NCBI RefSeq assembly: GCF_004322775.1
Contig: NZ_CP036403.1
Coordinates: 930,001-994,000, forward strand
Length of the DNA stretch: 64,000 bases
Reading direction: 5' to 3'
Origin: Ornithinimicrobium sufpigmenti
Lineage (GTDB): Bacteria; Actinomycetota; Actinomycetes; Actinomycetales; Dermatophilaceae
In this document: one piece after another, positions 9,335 through 16,939 of the stretch
How the letters are laid out: each line of letters begins with the position of its first letter
How positions within the stretch are numbered: position 1 is the stretch's first letter
Notes under the pieces: generated by a model
Databases searched by the model: none
Seen by the model: the letters and a program-made list of their open reading frames with translations, nothing else
What the model was told of the DNA's origin: nothing
Program-made: the position numbers and the translations under genes

Positions 9335-10294
9335 ATGAATCAGAGCGGCCACGGCGCCCACGTCCCCGGCGGAGGTGACCGAAGAGCGCTGGTGATCTCC
9401 GGTTGGCTCACCGGCGTCTACTTCGTGGTCGAGCTGGCCGTCGGGCTCTGGACCGGCTCGGTGGCGGTGCTCTCCGATGCGTTCCACACCTTCTCGGCCG
9501 TCGGCGGGGTGCTCATCGCCCTTGTCGCGCAGCGGCTGAGCCGACGGCCCGCGTCCGCGCAGGAGACCTTCGGGTGGGGTCGGGCGGAGATCCTCGGCGC
9601 CCTCTTCAACGGGGTGTTTCTAGCCCTGATGGCGGCCTACGTGTTCTGGATGGGCGCGACGCGCCTGGCCGACCCGGTCGAACTGTCCACTACCGTCATG
9701 CTGTGGGTGGCCGCCGGCGGGATCATCACCGAGGTGATCGCCTTCCGGCTCCTCTACCAGCGGCAGAAGACCGACCTCAACATCAGGGGGGCCTTCTGGC
9801 ACATCCTGCAGACCTTCGTCGGCAGCCTGATCATCATCGTCTCGGCCGTGGTCATCCGCTTCACGGGGTTCCTGGCCATCGACCCGCTGCTCGGCATGGC
9901 CTTCGGCGTGGTGCTGCTCTGGGCGTCCTGGAGCATCATGCGCTCAGCGTTGCGCATCCTGCTGCAGGGCACCCCGGACGGCCTTGACCTTCACGCGGTG
10001 ATCACCGCCCTGGGCCAGGTGCCTGGTGTTCGCGACGTCCACCACGTGCACGCCTGGACCATCACCACCGGGCGCACCGTCTTCTCGGCGCACCTGCACG
10101 TCCCTGAGGCAGCACGTGATGGCGAGGCGGTGCTGGAGCAGGCCAGGACCCTCCTGAGGGACCGGTTCGACGTCTACTTCTCCACCCTGCAGGTCGAGCG
10201 GTCCTGCGACACCGAGGACGCAGCCGACCTCGACATCACACCACCGACCCGGCCCGTCCCTCCGCCCGCCGGACAGCGGGACGCGCGCTCGTAA
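9335..10294 (+). CDS. Cation diffusion facilitator (CDF) transporter with atypical metal site
   Basis: 319 residues preceded by GAGGAGG. Six membrane helices (about 18-175) and a cytosolic C-terminal domain (about 215-290, with DVHHVHAW) give a CzcD/ZnT-like architecture. In zinc CDFs the transport site is HxxxD in helices 2 and 5. Here helix 2 reads DAFHTFSA (His51, Ala55) and helix 5 reads HILQT (His156, Thr160), so both aspartates are missing. Metal specificity is therefore probably not the usual Zn/Co. It follows csoR by 40 bp and could be part of the copper regulon. Confidence 0.88.
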   Translation: MNQSGHGAHVPGGGDRRALVISGWLTGVYFVVELAVGLWTGSVAVLSDAFHTFSAVGGVLIALVAQRLSRRPASAQETFGWGRAEILGALFNGVFLALMAAYVFWMGATRLADPVELSTTVMLWVAAGGIITEVIAFRLLYQRQKTDLNIRGAFWHILQTFVGSLIIIVSAVVIRFTGFLAIDPLLGMAFGVVLLWASWSIMRSALRILLQGTPDGLDLHAVITALGQVPGVRDVHHVHAWTITTGRTVFSAHLHVPEAARDGEAVLEQARTLLRDRFDVYFSTLQVERSCDTEDAADLDITPPTRPVPPPAGQRDARS

Positions 10295-10557
10295 GCATGC
10301 AGTGGCCCGGCCGCACACCATCACGCCGGGGGTCTTGCCGCGACCTCGCTACGCGATCGTGGACCGCAGCGCAGGCGCACACGCACCAGGCCCGGCAGCT
10401 GGGCCCGTGCGTGACCATGGCCAGCTCGTAACGTAGTACTGCCGCGGCCTGAAACGCCGTCGGCTGGGCAGCCGATCCCGACCAGACGGTCCTCATGGAC
10501 CGGTTCGACGATCTCATCACCCACAACGACCTCGGGCGGTCCTCTGCCCAGGAGGTT
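10295..10557. other. Intergenic region without a recognised gene
   Basis: 263 bp between the CDF stop and the end of a leftward membrane protein gene. Reading frames here are short and match nothing I recognise. No clear rho-independent terminator, CsoR-like box or tRNA was seen. Confidence 0.5.
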
Positions 10558-10959
10558 TCAGTGATGCCCGTCGTGCTCGGCAGGCGTCGTGACCGAGGGG
10601 GAAGGAATCGCGGGCGTCGGAGCGGGGGCGTCGGCCCCGCCAAGCCGTGGGCCCACCACGAACGCGGACAGGGCGAACAGGGCGGTGAACAAGGCGACTC
10701 CCAGGGCCGGTGCCCACCCGGTGCCGAACCTGGAGCGGAGACGGCGCAGCAGGGGGATGCTCAACAGCAGCCCCACGACGTAGAGGACACTGTTGCCCAG
10801 CGCACCGGTCAGCACCGCGGCCCCGGCGATCAGGCCGACGTGGTGCAGGACGTGAGGCACGAGACCCAAGGCCGCTCCGAAACCGGCGCGGACCGTTGCC
10901 CACCAGGTACGCGGCCGTCGACGGGGCGGAGTGGGCAGCTCAAGCGTAGATGTGGCCAT
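10558..10959 (-). CDS. Small membrane protein of copper cluster
   Basis: 133 residues from ATG 10959; an upstream in-frame extension exists without better support. Three hydrophobic segments (about 25-46, 48-65 and 76-96: HVLHHVGLIAGAAVLTG, SVLYVVGLLLSIPLLRRL, ALGVALFTALFALSAFVVG) and a histidine-bearing tail (EHDGHH). Histidines in the first helix and tail could bind metal. It reads leftward, divergent from the thioredoxin-like gene, and a 14-mer shared with the two-component promoter lies between them. Function unknown. Confidence 0.7.
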   Translation of the reverse strand: MATSTLELPTPPRRRPRTWWATVRAGFGAALGLVPHVLHHVGLIAGAAVLTGALGNSVLYVVGLLLSIPLLRRLRSRFGTGWAPALGVALFTALFALSAFVVGPRLGGADAPAPTPAIPSPSVTTPAEHDGHH

Positions 10960-11037
10960 AGCCACCACTGTGCAGGCACCCGCCCGGTCTGCCGACGCCA
11001 GTTCTGTGGAGATCCGATGGCGAACTCCCAACGACGA

Positions 11038-11051
11038 CACCAAACCTCCAT
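11038..11051 (+). promoter_or_regulatory. Shared 14-mer, candidate regulator site (copy 2)
   Basis: CACCAAACCTCCAT, identical to bases 3055-3068. It sits 75 bp before the GTG of the thioredoxin-like gene and 79 bp before the leftward membrane protein gene, a normal position for an activator site. Confidence 0.45.
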
Positions 11052-11125
11052 AAAACGGCGACGGCAGCCACAGGCCGCGAGTGTGAGGCTTGGTCCCGTC
11101 ATTCCGGTGCAGGAAAGGAACCCCC

Positions 11126-11392
11126 GTGACCACAGTTTCGCGACCAGTGCAGGTCGCCGTCGTCGAGAACCCCGGCTGCCACTTCTGCGACGACGCTCAC
11201 GCCGTGCTCGCCGGGCTCGCCCGGGACGGCCACCCCATCCAGGTGACCTCGCTCGATGCCCGCGCTGCCGACGGACAGGCCCTGATGCGCCAGCATCGGG
11301 CCGCGATGACTCCGCTGGTGCTGGTCGACGGATCGTTCTTCAGCCAGGGCAGGCTGCCGCGCCGCAAGCTTCTGCGCCTGATCGGGGCCTGA
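11126..11392 (+). CDS. Thioredoxin/glutaredoxin-like protein
   Basis: 88 residues from GTG 11126 behind AAAGGAA. The N-terminal strand VAVVENPGCHFC carries the redox pair CHFC (about residues 18-21), and MTPLVLVDG supplies the cis-proline loop. No export signal, so it acts in the cytosol as a small disulfide carrier. The next gene (CcdA-like) starts 2 bp after its stop. Thus it likely hands electrons to, or receives them from, the membrane CcdA-like protein. Confidence 0.85.
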   Translation: MTTVSRPVQVAVVENPGCHFCDDAHAVLAGLARDGHPIQVTSLDARAADGQALMRQHRAAMTPLVLVDGSFFSQGRLPRRKLLRLIGA

Positions 11393-11393
11393 G

Positions 11394-12371
11394 ATGGGTG
11401 AACTGCTCACTACCGGCTCCGTCCTGGCTGCCTTCCTCGCCGGCGGTGTAGCCCTCTTCGCCCCCTGCTGCATCGTCTTCCTCGCCCCCAGCTACCTCGC
11501 CGCCGCCGTGAAGAACCGGCGGTGGCGGCTGCTGCCGCTCACCTTCCTCTTCGCAGCCGGCCTCGCGCTGGTGCTGGTCCCCATCACCCTGGGCATCAGC
11601 TTGGTGGCCTCCGCGGTGGCCAACTACCACACGCCCCTCTACTACGCCGGCGGCGCGCTGATGCTGGCCCTCGCCGCGCTGAGCCTCTCCGGCCGCATGC
11701 TCACCCTCCCCGCCTCCCTGCGCGCCCCCGACACCAGAGGCGGTGACGGCCTGAGCTTCTTCAGCCTCGGCGTGTTCTCCGGCATCGCCAGCGCCTGCTG
11801 CGCTCCCGTCCTGGCCGGCGTCATGACCCTGTCCGCGCTCTCCGGGTCGGCGGTCGGTGGCCTCACCCTGGGTCTGGCCTACACGTTCGGCATGGTCTTC
11901 CCCCTGTTCCTCATCGCCCTCGGCTGGGACCGCTTCCGGCTCGGCGAGCGCAAACTGCTGCAGGCACGGGCAATTCGGTTCCGGCTGGGCACCCGCGTGC
12001 TGCACACCAACTCGATCAACCTGGTGGTGGCTGCCGGGTTCGCCGCGATGGGCGTCTTCGTCCTCTACCTCGCCGGCACCGGCACCATGACCAGTGGCCC
12101 CGCGATCCAGGTCGCGGCCGGTCGAGGCCTGGCCGGCTTCTTCAGCCGGCTGGAGCAGTGGACCTCCCCGGTGCCAGAGCCCGTGCTCGGCCTCGCCGTG
12201 CTCGGCCTCGCCGCCGTCTTCGTCGTTGCCACACTCCGCGACCGCCGCCGACCCGGAGCCGATGCCCCCACGGACGAGGACACAGACGCTGCGGACCCCG
12301 CCGCCCAGGGCTGCCACCACGGCGTGGCAGCGCATACCCCAAGCGTCCCCACCAATGATGCACGCAACTGA
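11394..12371 (+). CDS. ccdA: CcdA/DsbD-type membrane thiol-disulfide transporter
   Basis: 325 residues with about six to seven membrane helices. Two cysteine-bearing segments of the DsbD membrane domain are present: LFAPCCIVF (about 22-30) and ASACCAPVLAG (about 136-146), which shuttle reducing equivalents across the membrane. The C-terminal tail (about 285-325) is hydrophilic and His-containing. The gene sits between a cytosolic thioredoxin-like protein and an exported redoxin, the natural electron donor and acceptor. A role in cytochrome c maturation is possible, but no ccs genes are nearby; repairing copper-induced disulfides fits the neighbourhood. Confidence 0.88.
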   Translation: MGELLTTGSVLAAFLAGGVALFAPCCIVFLAPSYLAAAVKNRRWRLLPLTFLFAAGLALVLVPITLGISLVASAVANYHTPLYYAGGALMLALAALSLSGRMLTLPASLRAPDTRGGDGLSFFSLGVFSGIASACCAPVLAGVMTLSALSGSAVGGLTLGLAYTFGMVFPLFLIALGWDRFRLGERKLLQARAIRFRLGTRVLHTNSINLVVAAGFAAMGVFVLYLAGTGTMTSGPAIQVAAGRGLAGFFSRLEQWTSPVPEPVLGLAVLGLAAVFVVATLRDRRRPGADAPTDEDTDAADPAAQGCHHGVAAHTPSVPTNDARN

Positions 12372-12381
12372 AGGAGCCGAC

Positions 12382-12999
12382 GTGTCCACCAGATCAGCCC
12401 GTGAGAACCGACTAGCCCGGATCGCTGCCGAGGCGCGGTCCGAGGAACGCTCTCGCCGAGTCCGCCGGTACGGCCTCGTCGGCACCGCCCTAGTGCTCGT
12501 CGCCATGGTCGTCACCGCCATGCTGCTCACCTCCCGACCGGCGTCCACCGAGCTCGCCGACGCTGCGCCCGAGTTCACTCTGAGCGACACCGCAGGCGGC
12601 ACCGTCAGCCTGGACCAGTTCCGCGGCAGCAACGTGGTCCTGTACTTCAACGAGGGAGCTGGCTGCCAGTCCTGCCTCGTGCAGATGGCGGAGATCGAGA
12701 GGAACGCCGCGCTGTTCGAGGGGCTCGACATCACCTTCCTTCCCGTCGTGATGAACACCCGCGAGCAGATCACCCACGACATGCAGCTCAACGGGGTCCG
12801 CACCCCGTTCCTCCTGGACGACGGCACCGTCTCCCAGGCGTACGGAACCTTGGGCAATGGTATGCACGCCGGATTGCCGGGTCACAGCTTCGTCCTCATC
12901 GACCGCGAAGGTCAGCGACGGTGGTATGGGGAGTACCCCTCCATGTGGCTGTCACCGGAAGACTTGCTCGCTCAAGTCGAGAAGTACCTGCCGGCTTGA
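12382..12999 (+). CDS. Membrane-anchored redoxin (TlpA/AhpC-like)
   Basis: 205 residues from GTG 12382, after AAGGAG, 10 bp behind the ccdA-like stop. A basic N-terminus, one membrane anchor (about 34-54) and an extracytoplasmic thioredoxin fold (about 62-200). The active site reads GAGCQSCLVQM (Cys pair about residues 96-99) and the cis-Pro region is GLPGHSFVLIDREG. It is the likely outside partner of the CcdA-like protein, reducing oxidised envelope thiols. Confidence 0.85.
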   Translation: MSTRSARENRLARIAAEARSEERSRRVRRYGLVGTALVLVAMVVTAMLLTSRPASTELADAAPEFTLSDTAGGTVSLDQFRGSNVVLYFNEGAGCQSCLVQMAEIERNAALFEGLDITFLPVVMNTREQITHDMQLNGVRTPFLLDDGTVSQAYGTLGNGMHAGLPGHSFVLIDREGQRRWYGEYPSMWLSPEDLLAQVEKYLPA

Positions 13000-13584
13000 A
13001 CGCGCCAGAACGCGTGGAAGGCCCTGCCATTCGTCTTCGGGCAGAAGCCGAGTCAGACACGTGTGCGGCAGCTGGTGGCTCCTACGTCGCAGGGGCATAT
13101 TTCGCCGAGCGCCGGACGGGGACCAGCGAACGGCGGGGCAGTCAAGTCCATCGACACAACGTCCCTTCGCCGTCGGGGTCGGGTTGGCCCCCCCGACCAA
13201 CTCGGGAACAGATGCTGGCAGGACGCTCATCAGTGAACGTGCCTACCGGCTTCCGACGGACACGATCAGTCCGAGTCTGACCGGCGCCTGGCACGAGAGG
13301 TAGGCGTGGCACGAAGCCGTCTCCACGCGGAACGGAGCAATCATGGTTCCAGCTGGTGACACGAACTGGACCAGTTGACCGGCCAGGTCCAACTGGCTCG
13401 CGTTTGCTTGCGAGAGCGCGGAGAGCGGACTCGGACTTTCCCTCGTGCATCGCGCCGTCAAAGTCGCACACGAAAGGGTCCCTGAACCGCTGCATTACCT
13501 CGCGCGGTGATCGCTAACCAGAGTTACAGGGAGGATCCGGGGCGCGGCAGCAAAATGCGTTGCTGGTCGGCGCACGGGGGTGGG
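13000..13584. other. Gene-poor stretch after the redoxin operon
   Basis: About 585 bp with no frame I would defend. Open frames on both strands are rich in Arg, Pro and Ser, with no recognised motif. The local base composition is less GC-biased than the flanking genes. Together with the transposase remnant to the right, it looks like decayed inserted DNA. Confidence 0.45.
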
Positions 13585-13917
13585 TTAGGAACCCTCCGCG
13601 AACCGTTGCAGTTCCTCTACCTCGAGTTCCTCACCCGTTCTCGTCAGAAGTTCCTGCAAGTCAGAAGCGAAGGGCAGTTGCGGCGGGGATGTACTCGCTT
13701 CCGCATCGGCATAGAGGGCGACGCCAGGGTGCAAGACAAGCAGAAGAAGAGCGACCTGGATGTCTGATGCGTCGCATTCTTGTGCCCCACGGAACCGTGC
13801 AACGGTCGACGCCGTGATCAGCAGGCTCCGGGCCTTCCCTGTGAGGCGTCGCATGGTCTCCTCGAGGTCCTCGGGCGTCGCGCTGCCCATAAGATAAGTT
13901 ACCCCGAAATCCGCCAC
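13585..13917 (-). CDS. Hypothetical protein
   Basis: 110 residues from GTG 13917, or 101 from ATG 13890; neither has a clear ribosome binding site. The sequence looks globular and helical (EDLEETMRRLTGKARSLL, DIQVALLLLVLHPGVALY) with an acidic C-terminus. No family is recognised. Codon third positions are less GC-rich than neighbours and the gene lies alone in a decayed zone, so foreign origin or a chance frame are both possible. Confidence 0.4.
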   Translation of the reverse strand: MADFGVTYLMGSATPEDLEETMRRLTGKARSLLITASTVARFRGAQECDASDIQVALLLLVLHPGVALYADAEASTSPPQLPFASDLQELLTRTGEELEVEELQRFAEGS

Positions 13918-14193
13918 GGTCTCAGGGCGACATGATCGGACGAGCGTAGCCGTCCTCAGCGCGTCTACTAGTTCTATTTGACCTCAGGATCGGTGCTCGG
14001 CCAGGCTCGGTCCAGGTGGTCGGGGTGGTCGCTCGTCCGCGGCTGTCCATCCTGGTGGTGTGACTCTCATTTGGCTTGCGCTACCCCGGCCGCCGACATG
14101 GTCGGGAGAGGCTGAAGAAGGGAAAGCTCAGCTGGTAGTAGCGGTGCCCTCCTGACCGACCCAACATGTCGAGGTCATCAGGAAGGAACAGCT

Positions 14194-14460
14194 CAGGGAC
14201 GAGCAGGAACCGGCACCGCGCCGGTAGACGCTTCCTCTGGCGACGACGTGCGCCAAGGGCTCTCCCGGGGCGGGAACCGGCACATCAACCAGGTGCTGCA
14301 CATCATGGCCACCGTCCAGCTACGCACCCGGACGACCCAGGGGCGGGCCTACTACGACCGGAAGGTCGCTGCCGGCAAGACGCTTAACGCGGCGATGCAC
14401 TGCCTGAAACGGCGCCTGTCCGACATCGTCTACCGCACCATGCTCAACGACATCATCACC
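14194..14460 (+). pseudogene. IS110-family transposase, C-terminal remnant
   Basis: The frame through 14194-14460 reads APVDASSGDDVRQGLSRGGN and then YYDRKVAAGKTLNAAMHC and LKRRLSDIVYRTML. These are the hallmarks of the C-terminal transposase_20 domain of IS110 elements, including the conserved serine region (ASSGD). The N-terminal RuvC-like DEDD catalytic domain is absent upstream and no start codon fits, so the copy is dead. It marks past insertion-element activity within the copper island. Confidence 0.8.
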
Positions 14461-14870
14461 ACGGCCGGGACGGGCCCGGGAGGACACCGGGGCGCGTCAC
14501 TGTCATCCCGCGCGGCCGGCTCACAGCCCCACACCGACACTTCAAATCAGTCACTTCCCGGACCCGCCACCACCAGGGATAGGACCCTCTCAAGACCCCC
14601 GCTTGACACAGAAGGGAGCCAATAGAGGATGTCAGAGAATGCTGGTGTGGAGTTGCTGAGTCTGTTGATGCTGACCGTCAACGGGGAACCTTCAGGGCGT
14701 GTGCCCTCGCGCAACAGCAAGAGTGGCCCAGCCGGTTCCATCCGGCGAGTGGGACACCCGAGGTAGCAAGCGGTTATCACTGAAGTGATTGCTTCTTCCC
14801 GGGGGGGGGGGGCTCGGGGAGCGCCGTTCTCATGTGTGTTCGCCGAGTGCAAGTCTCGCGCCGGCGGACG
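14461..14870. other. Intergenic region with palindrome and G12 run
   Basis: About 410 bp between the transposase remnant and the DUF305 gene. It holds a short frame at 14629-14766 (45 codons, beginning MSENAGVELLSLLM) that I cannot identify, a palindrome ATCACT-GA-AGTGAT at 14776-14789, and a run of twelve G at 14801-14812. No convincing gene. Confidence 0.45.
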
Positions 14871-15497
14871 TCAACGTGGCGGGCACTGACGCTCGGCTGG
14901 TTCCTGGTAGTCGGGCATCGGTCGTTCCTGGGCTTCCTCGGTCGTCGTGGCCAGGCCATTGCGCTTGATGTCCTGGATCAACCAGTCCATTTCGAAGATC
15001 TCCCGGCGTTGGGCCTTGCTGATCTCGACCGCCAGCTGACACACGCGCACGTCCTCGATGGCGGCGTGTTCTGCCCGGGTGATCGCCATGGAGTGGTGGG
15101 GGATCATCGCGCTCATGAACGCACTGTCATCGACGGTCGTCTGGCTGCGGTCCAGGAAGGCGCCGCCTCCGAGTAGCAGGAGGCTGACGGCGACGATGGT
15201 CAGGTTGGCGACGGTGTTACGGTACATGTTCAGCATCCACCCGAGCATGATCAGGCCCATGGTGCCGCCCATGGTGAGGGCCATGAACATGCGACTCTGA
15301 CTCCAGCGGATGTGGCTCCACTCATAGGAGCTGACGAACATGACGGCATACATCACCACCATGGCTGTCAAGATCATCGCTGCGAACCGCAGGTACATGC
15401 CCATGCCGCGACCGGAGCGGTCATGGCCGGCCTCGGGTCGACCCCGGTTCTGGTCGCCTGTGTGGTCGTCCTGGTTTCCGGCGTGTGCGCCGTTCAT
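14871..15497 (-). CDS. DUF305-family membrane protein
   Basis: 208 residues from ATG 15497 with an AGAAGGAG site. A hydrophilic N-terminus (about 1-32) is followed by three membrane helices (about 35-55, 66-86 and 92-112), then a ferritin-like DUF305 segment with MIPHHSMAITRAEHA (about 129-143). His and Met of this motif are the probable copper ligands. DUF305 proteins often occur in metal-resistance clusters. It lies 68 bp downstream of the Csp3-type gene on the same strand and may share its promoter. Confidence 0.85.
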   Translation of the reverse strand: MNGAHAGNQDDHTGDQNRGRPEAGHDRSGRGMGMYLRFAAMILTAMVVMYAVMFVSSYEWSHIRWSQSRMFMALTMGGTMGLIMLGWMLNMYRNTVANLTIVAVSLLLLGGGAFLDRSQTTVDDSAFMSAMIPHHSMAITRAEHAAIEDVRVCQLAVEISKAQRREIFEMDWLIQDIKRNGLATTTEEAQERPMPDYQEPAERQCPPR

Positions 15498-15565
15498 CGC
15501 GTTCTCCTTCTGGACGAGTCGAGTCCGCCCGCCGCAGTGCGTCGGGCGGCCTCGATGTGAGCGGG

Positions 15566-15976
15566 TCAGCTGATGGTGGCAAGCAGTTCGTTGCAGGCCT
15601 GTTCGCAGGCGCGGCAGGACTCTGCGCAGACCTGGCAGTGCTCGTGCATGTCGGCGTGCTGAGCGCACTCATCACCGCAGGCCTTGCACGCGGCGGCACA
15701 GGCCTCCAAGACGGCCCGCGTGACGTTGGCGTCGTACCCGGTGCGTCGGGACAGGACGTTGCCCGTGGCGGCGCACACGTCGGCGCAGTCGAGGTTGAAG
15801 CGGATGCACGTGGTCAGGTCGGCGACCATGTCCTCGCTCAGGCAGGCGTCCGCGCAGGCGGTGCATGCCTGAGCGCACTCGAAACAGGCCTGGATGCAGG
15901 CGATGAGCTTGTCCTTGTCGATGCCACCAAGGTCTTTCGGATAGGTTTCCAGCATCTGGGGCACGGTGGTGTGCAT
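15566..15976 (-). CDS. Csp3-type cytosolic copper storage protein
   Basis: 136 residues from ATG 15976 with GGAAGGAA upstream. Eighteen cysteines in CxxxC-like spacing along four helices (CIQACFECAQACTACADAC, then DCADVC, EACAAACKACGDEC and HCQVCAESCRACEQAC). The protein has no signal peptide, so it should store Cu(I) in the cytosol. It is the intact paralogue of the broken copy at 508-928. It is divergent from an ArsR-type regulator, with a perfect inverted repeat between them. Confidence 0.9.
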   Translation of the reverse strand: MHTTVPQMLETYPKDLGGIDKDKLIACIQACFECAQACTACADACLSEDMVADLTTCIRFNLDCADVCAATGNVLSRRTGYDANVTRAVLEACAAACKACGDECAQHADMHEHCQVCAESCRACEQACNELLATIS

Positions 15977-16052
15977 GGCTGTTCCTTCCCAGTCCCGCTC
16001 GCTGGCCGACGGGGTGTCGAGCATGTCAGGCGGCGCGACCCTTGCTCACGTT

Positions 16053-16072
16053 ACCCGTAAGAGCGTACGGGT
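16053..16072 (+). promoter_or_regulatory. Perfect inverted repeat, candidate ArsR-family operator
   Basis: ACCCGTA-N6-TACGGGT lies in the 115-bp gap between the leftward Csp3-type gene and the rightward ArsR-family gene. Metal sensors of the ArsR/SmtB family bind such palindromes next to their own gene. Regulation of both genes by the adjacent repressor is inferred. Confidence 0.6.
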
Positions 16073-16091
16073 GTGCATGTGAAATGAGAGG

Positions 16092-16481
16092 ATGATGGCG
16101 ATGACCGACGCCGAAGACTTACACCCGGTGGATCCGCAACGCGTGGCTCACGCCAAGGAGCGGCTCCCGCACCAGTCGCAGGTGGAGCGGCTGACCAGTG
16201 TGTTGACGTTGATGGCGGACCCGACCCGAACTCGTCTGCTCTATGCGCTCGATGTGGCCGAAGAGCTCTGCGTTGGTGACCTGGCCATCGTCTTGGACGC
16301 CAGCGAGGACGCGGTCGGTTATGGGCTGCGGGTGCTGCGTACCGCTGGCCTGGTCTCTCGTCGTAAGCAGGGCCGGATGGTCTACTACCGGCTGGCGCAG
16401 GGGTTTCCCCAGCCATTGCGGGAACACTGCCTGTACCAGCTCATCCAACTGAGCACCGAAACCGATGGTGGCGGGGACTGA
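16092..16481 (+). CDS. ArsR/SmtB-family metal-responsive repressor
   Basis: 129 residues; ATG codons at 16092, 16095 and 16101 all possible, the first following GAGAGG. Winged helix at about 33-110 (LADPTRTRLLYALDVAEELC, recognition helix DAVGYGLRVLRTAGLV, wing RRKQGRMVYYRL). Cys in EELCVGDLA matches the helix-4 metal position of CadC/CmtR sensors, and a second Cys is in REHCLYQL. It therefore probably senses a soft metal (Cd, Pb or Cu) and controls itself and the divergent copper-storage gene. Confidence 0.88.
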   Translation: MMAMTDAEDLHPVDPQRVAHAKERLPHQSQVERLTSVLTLMADPTRTRLLYALDVAEELCVGDLAIVLDASEDAVGYGLRVLRTAGLVSRRKQGRMVYYRLAQGFPQPLREHCLYQLIQLSTETDGGGD

Positions 16482-16869
16482 GCCAGGCGGGCCACCCAGC
16501 TGGCTGGCCCGCGCACACACGCTCACAAAGGCATCCAGGAACATCCGACTCTCGGCGGAGTCGTGCTGTCACGACCCTCTCCAGCGAGGGGCGGTCAAGC
16601 GGCGGGGGGAGGGCGACGGTAGGCCATGGGCGGAAGTACTGGTCCCGTAGCCGACGACCAATGAATGCATCCTTGACCTGGGGTTATGCGCCGACGGTGA
16701 TGTCGAGCGTGTGTGTCCCATGTGGGCAAGTCCCCCTCCGGACACGCTCGGCGACACTCGCTCGACAGCATTACCCATCTGTCACGCAGCTGACACAGCC
16801 TCCCGAATCGTGGCGTCGTCGCAGGTCAGCGCGTGTTGAGCGAGATTCCCGTCACTCACCCCAGCGCAC
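16482..16869. other. Intergenic region at the right edge of the copper island
   Basis: About 390 bp without a supportable gene between the ArsR-family gene and a strong terminator hairpin. Open frames lack recognisable motifs. Confidence 0.5.
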
Positions 16870-16900
16870 GATGACCCCGGCCCTCAGGGCCGGGGTCATC
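16870..16900. terminator. Bidirectional terminator-like hairpin
   Basis: Perfect 15-bp stem GATGACCCCGGCCCT with a one-base loop and its complement. No U-tract of note. It separates the end of the copper island from the 3' end of the leftward GMC dehydrogenase gene. Confidence 0.7.
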
Positions 16901-16939
16901 GTCGTTGGGGCAGGCCGTCGTCCGGGCGAGACGCAGGCG

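Noticed and set aside
13142..13495. 117-codon minus frame in the gene-poor zone
   Set aside because: Arg/Pro/Ser-rich without motif or ribosome binding site; likely a chance frame.
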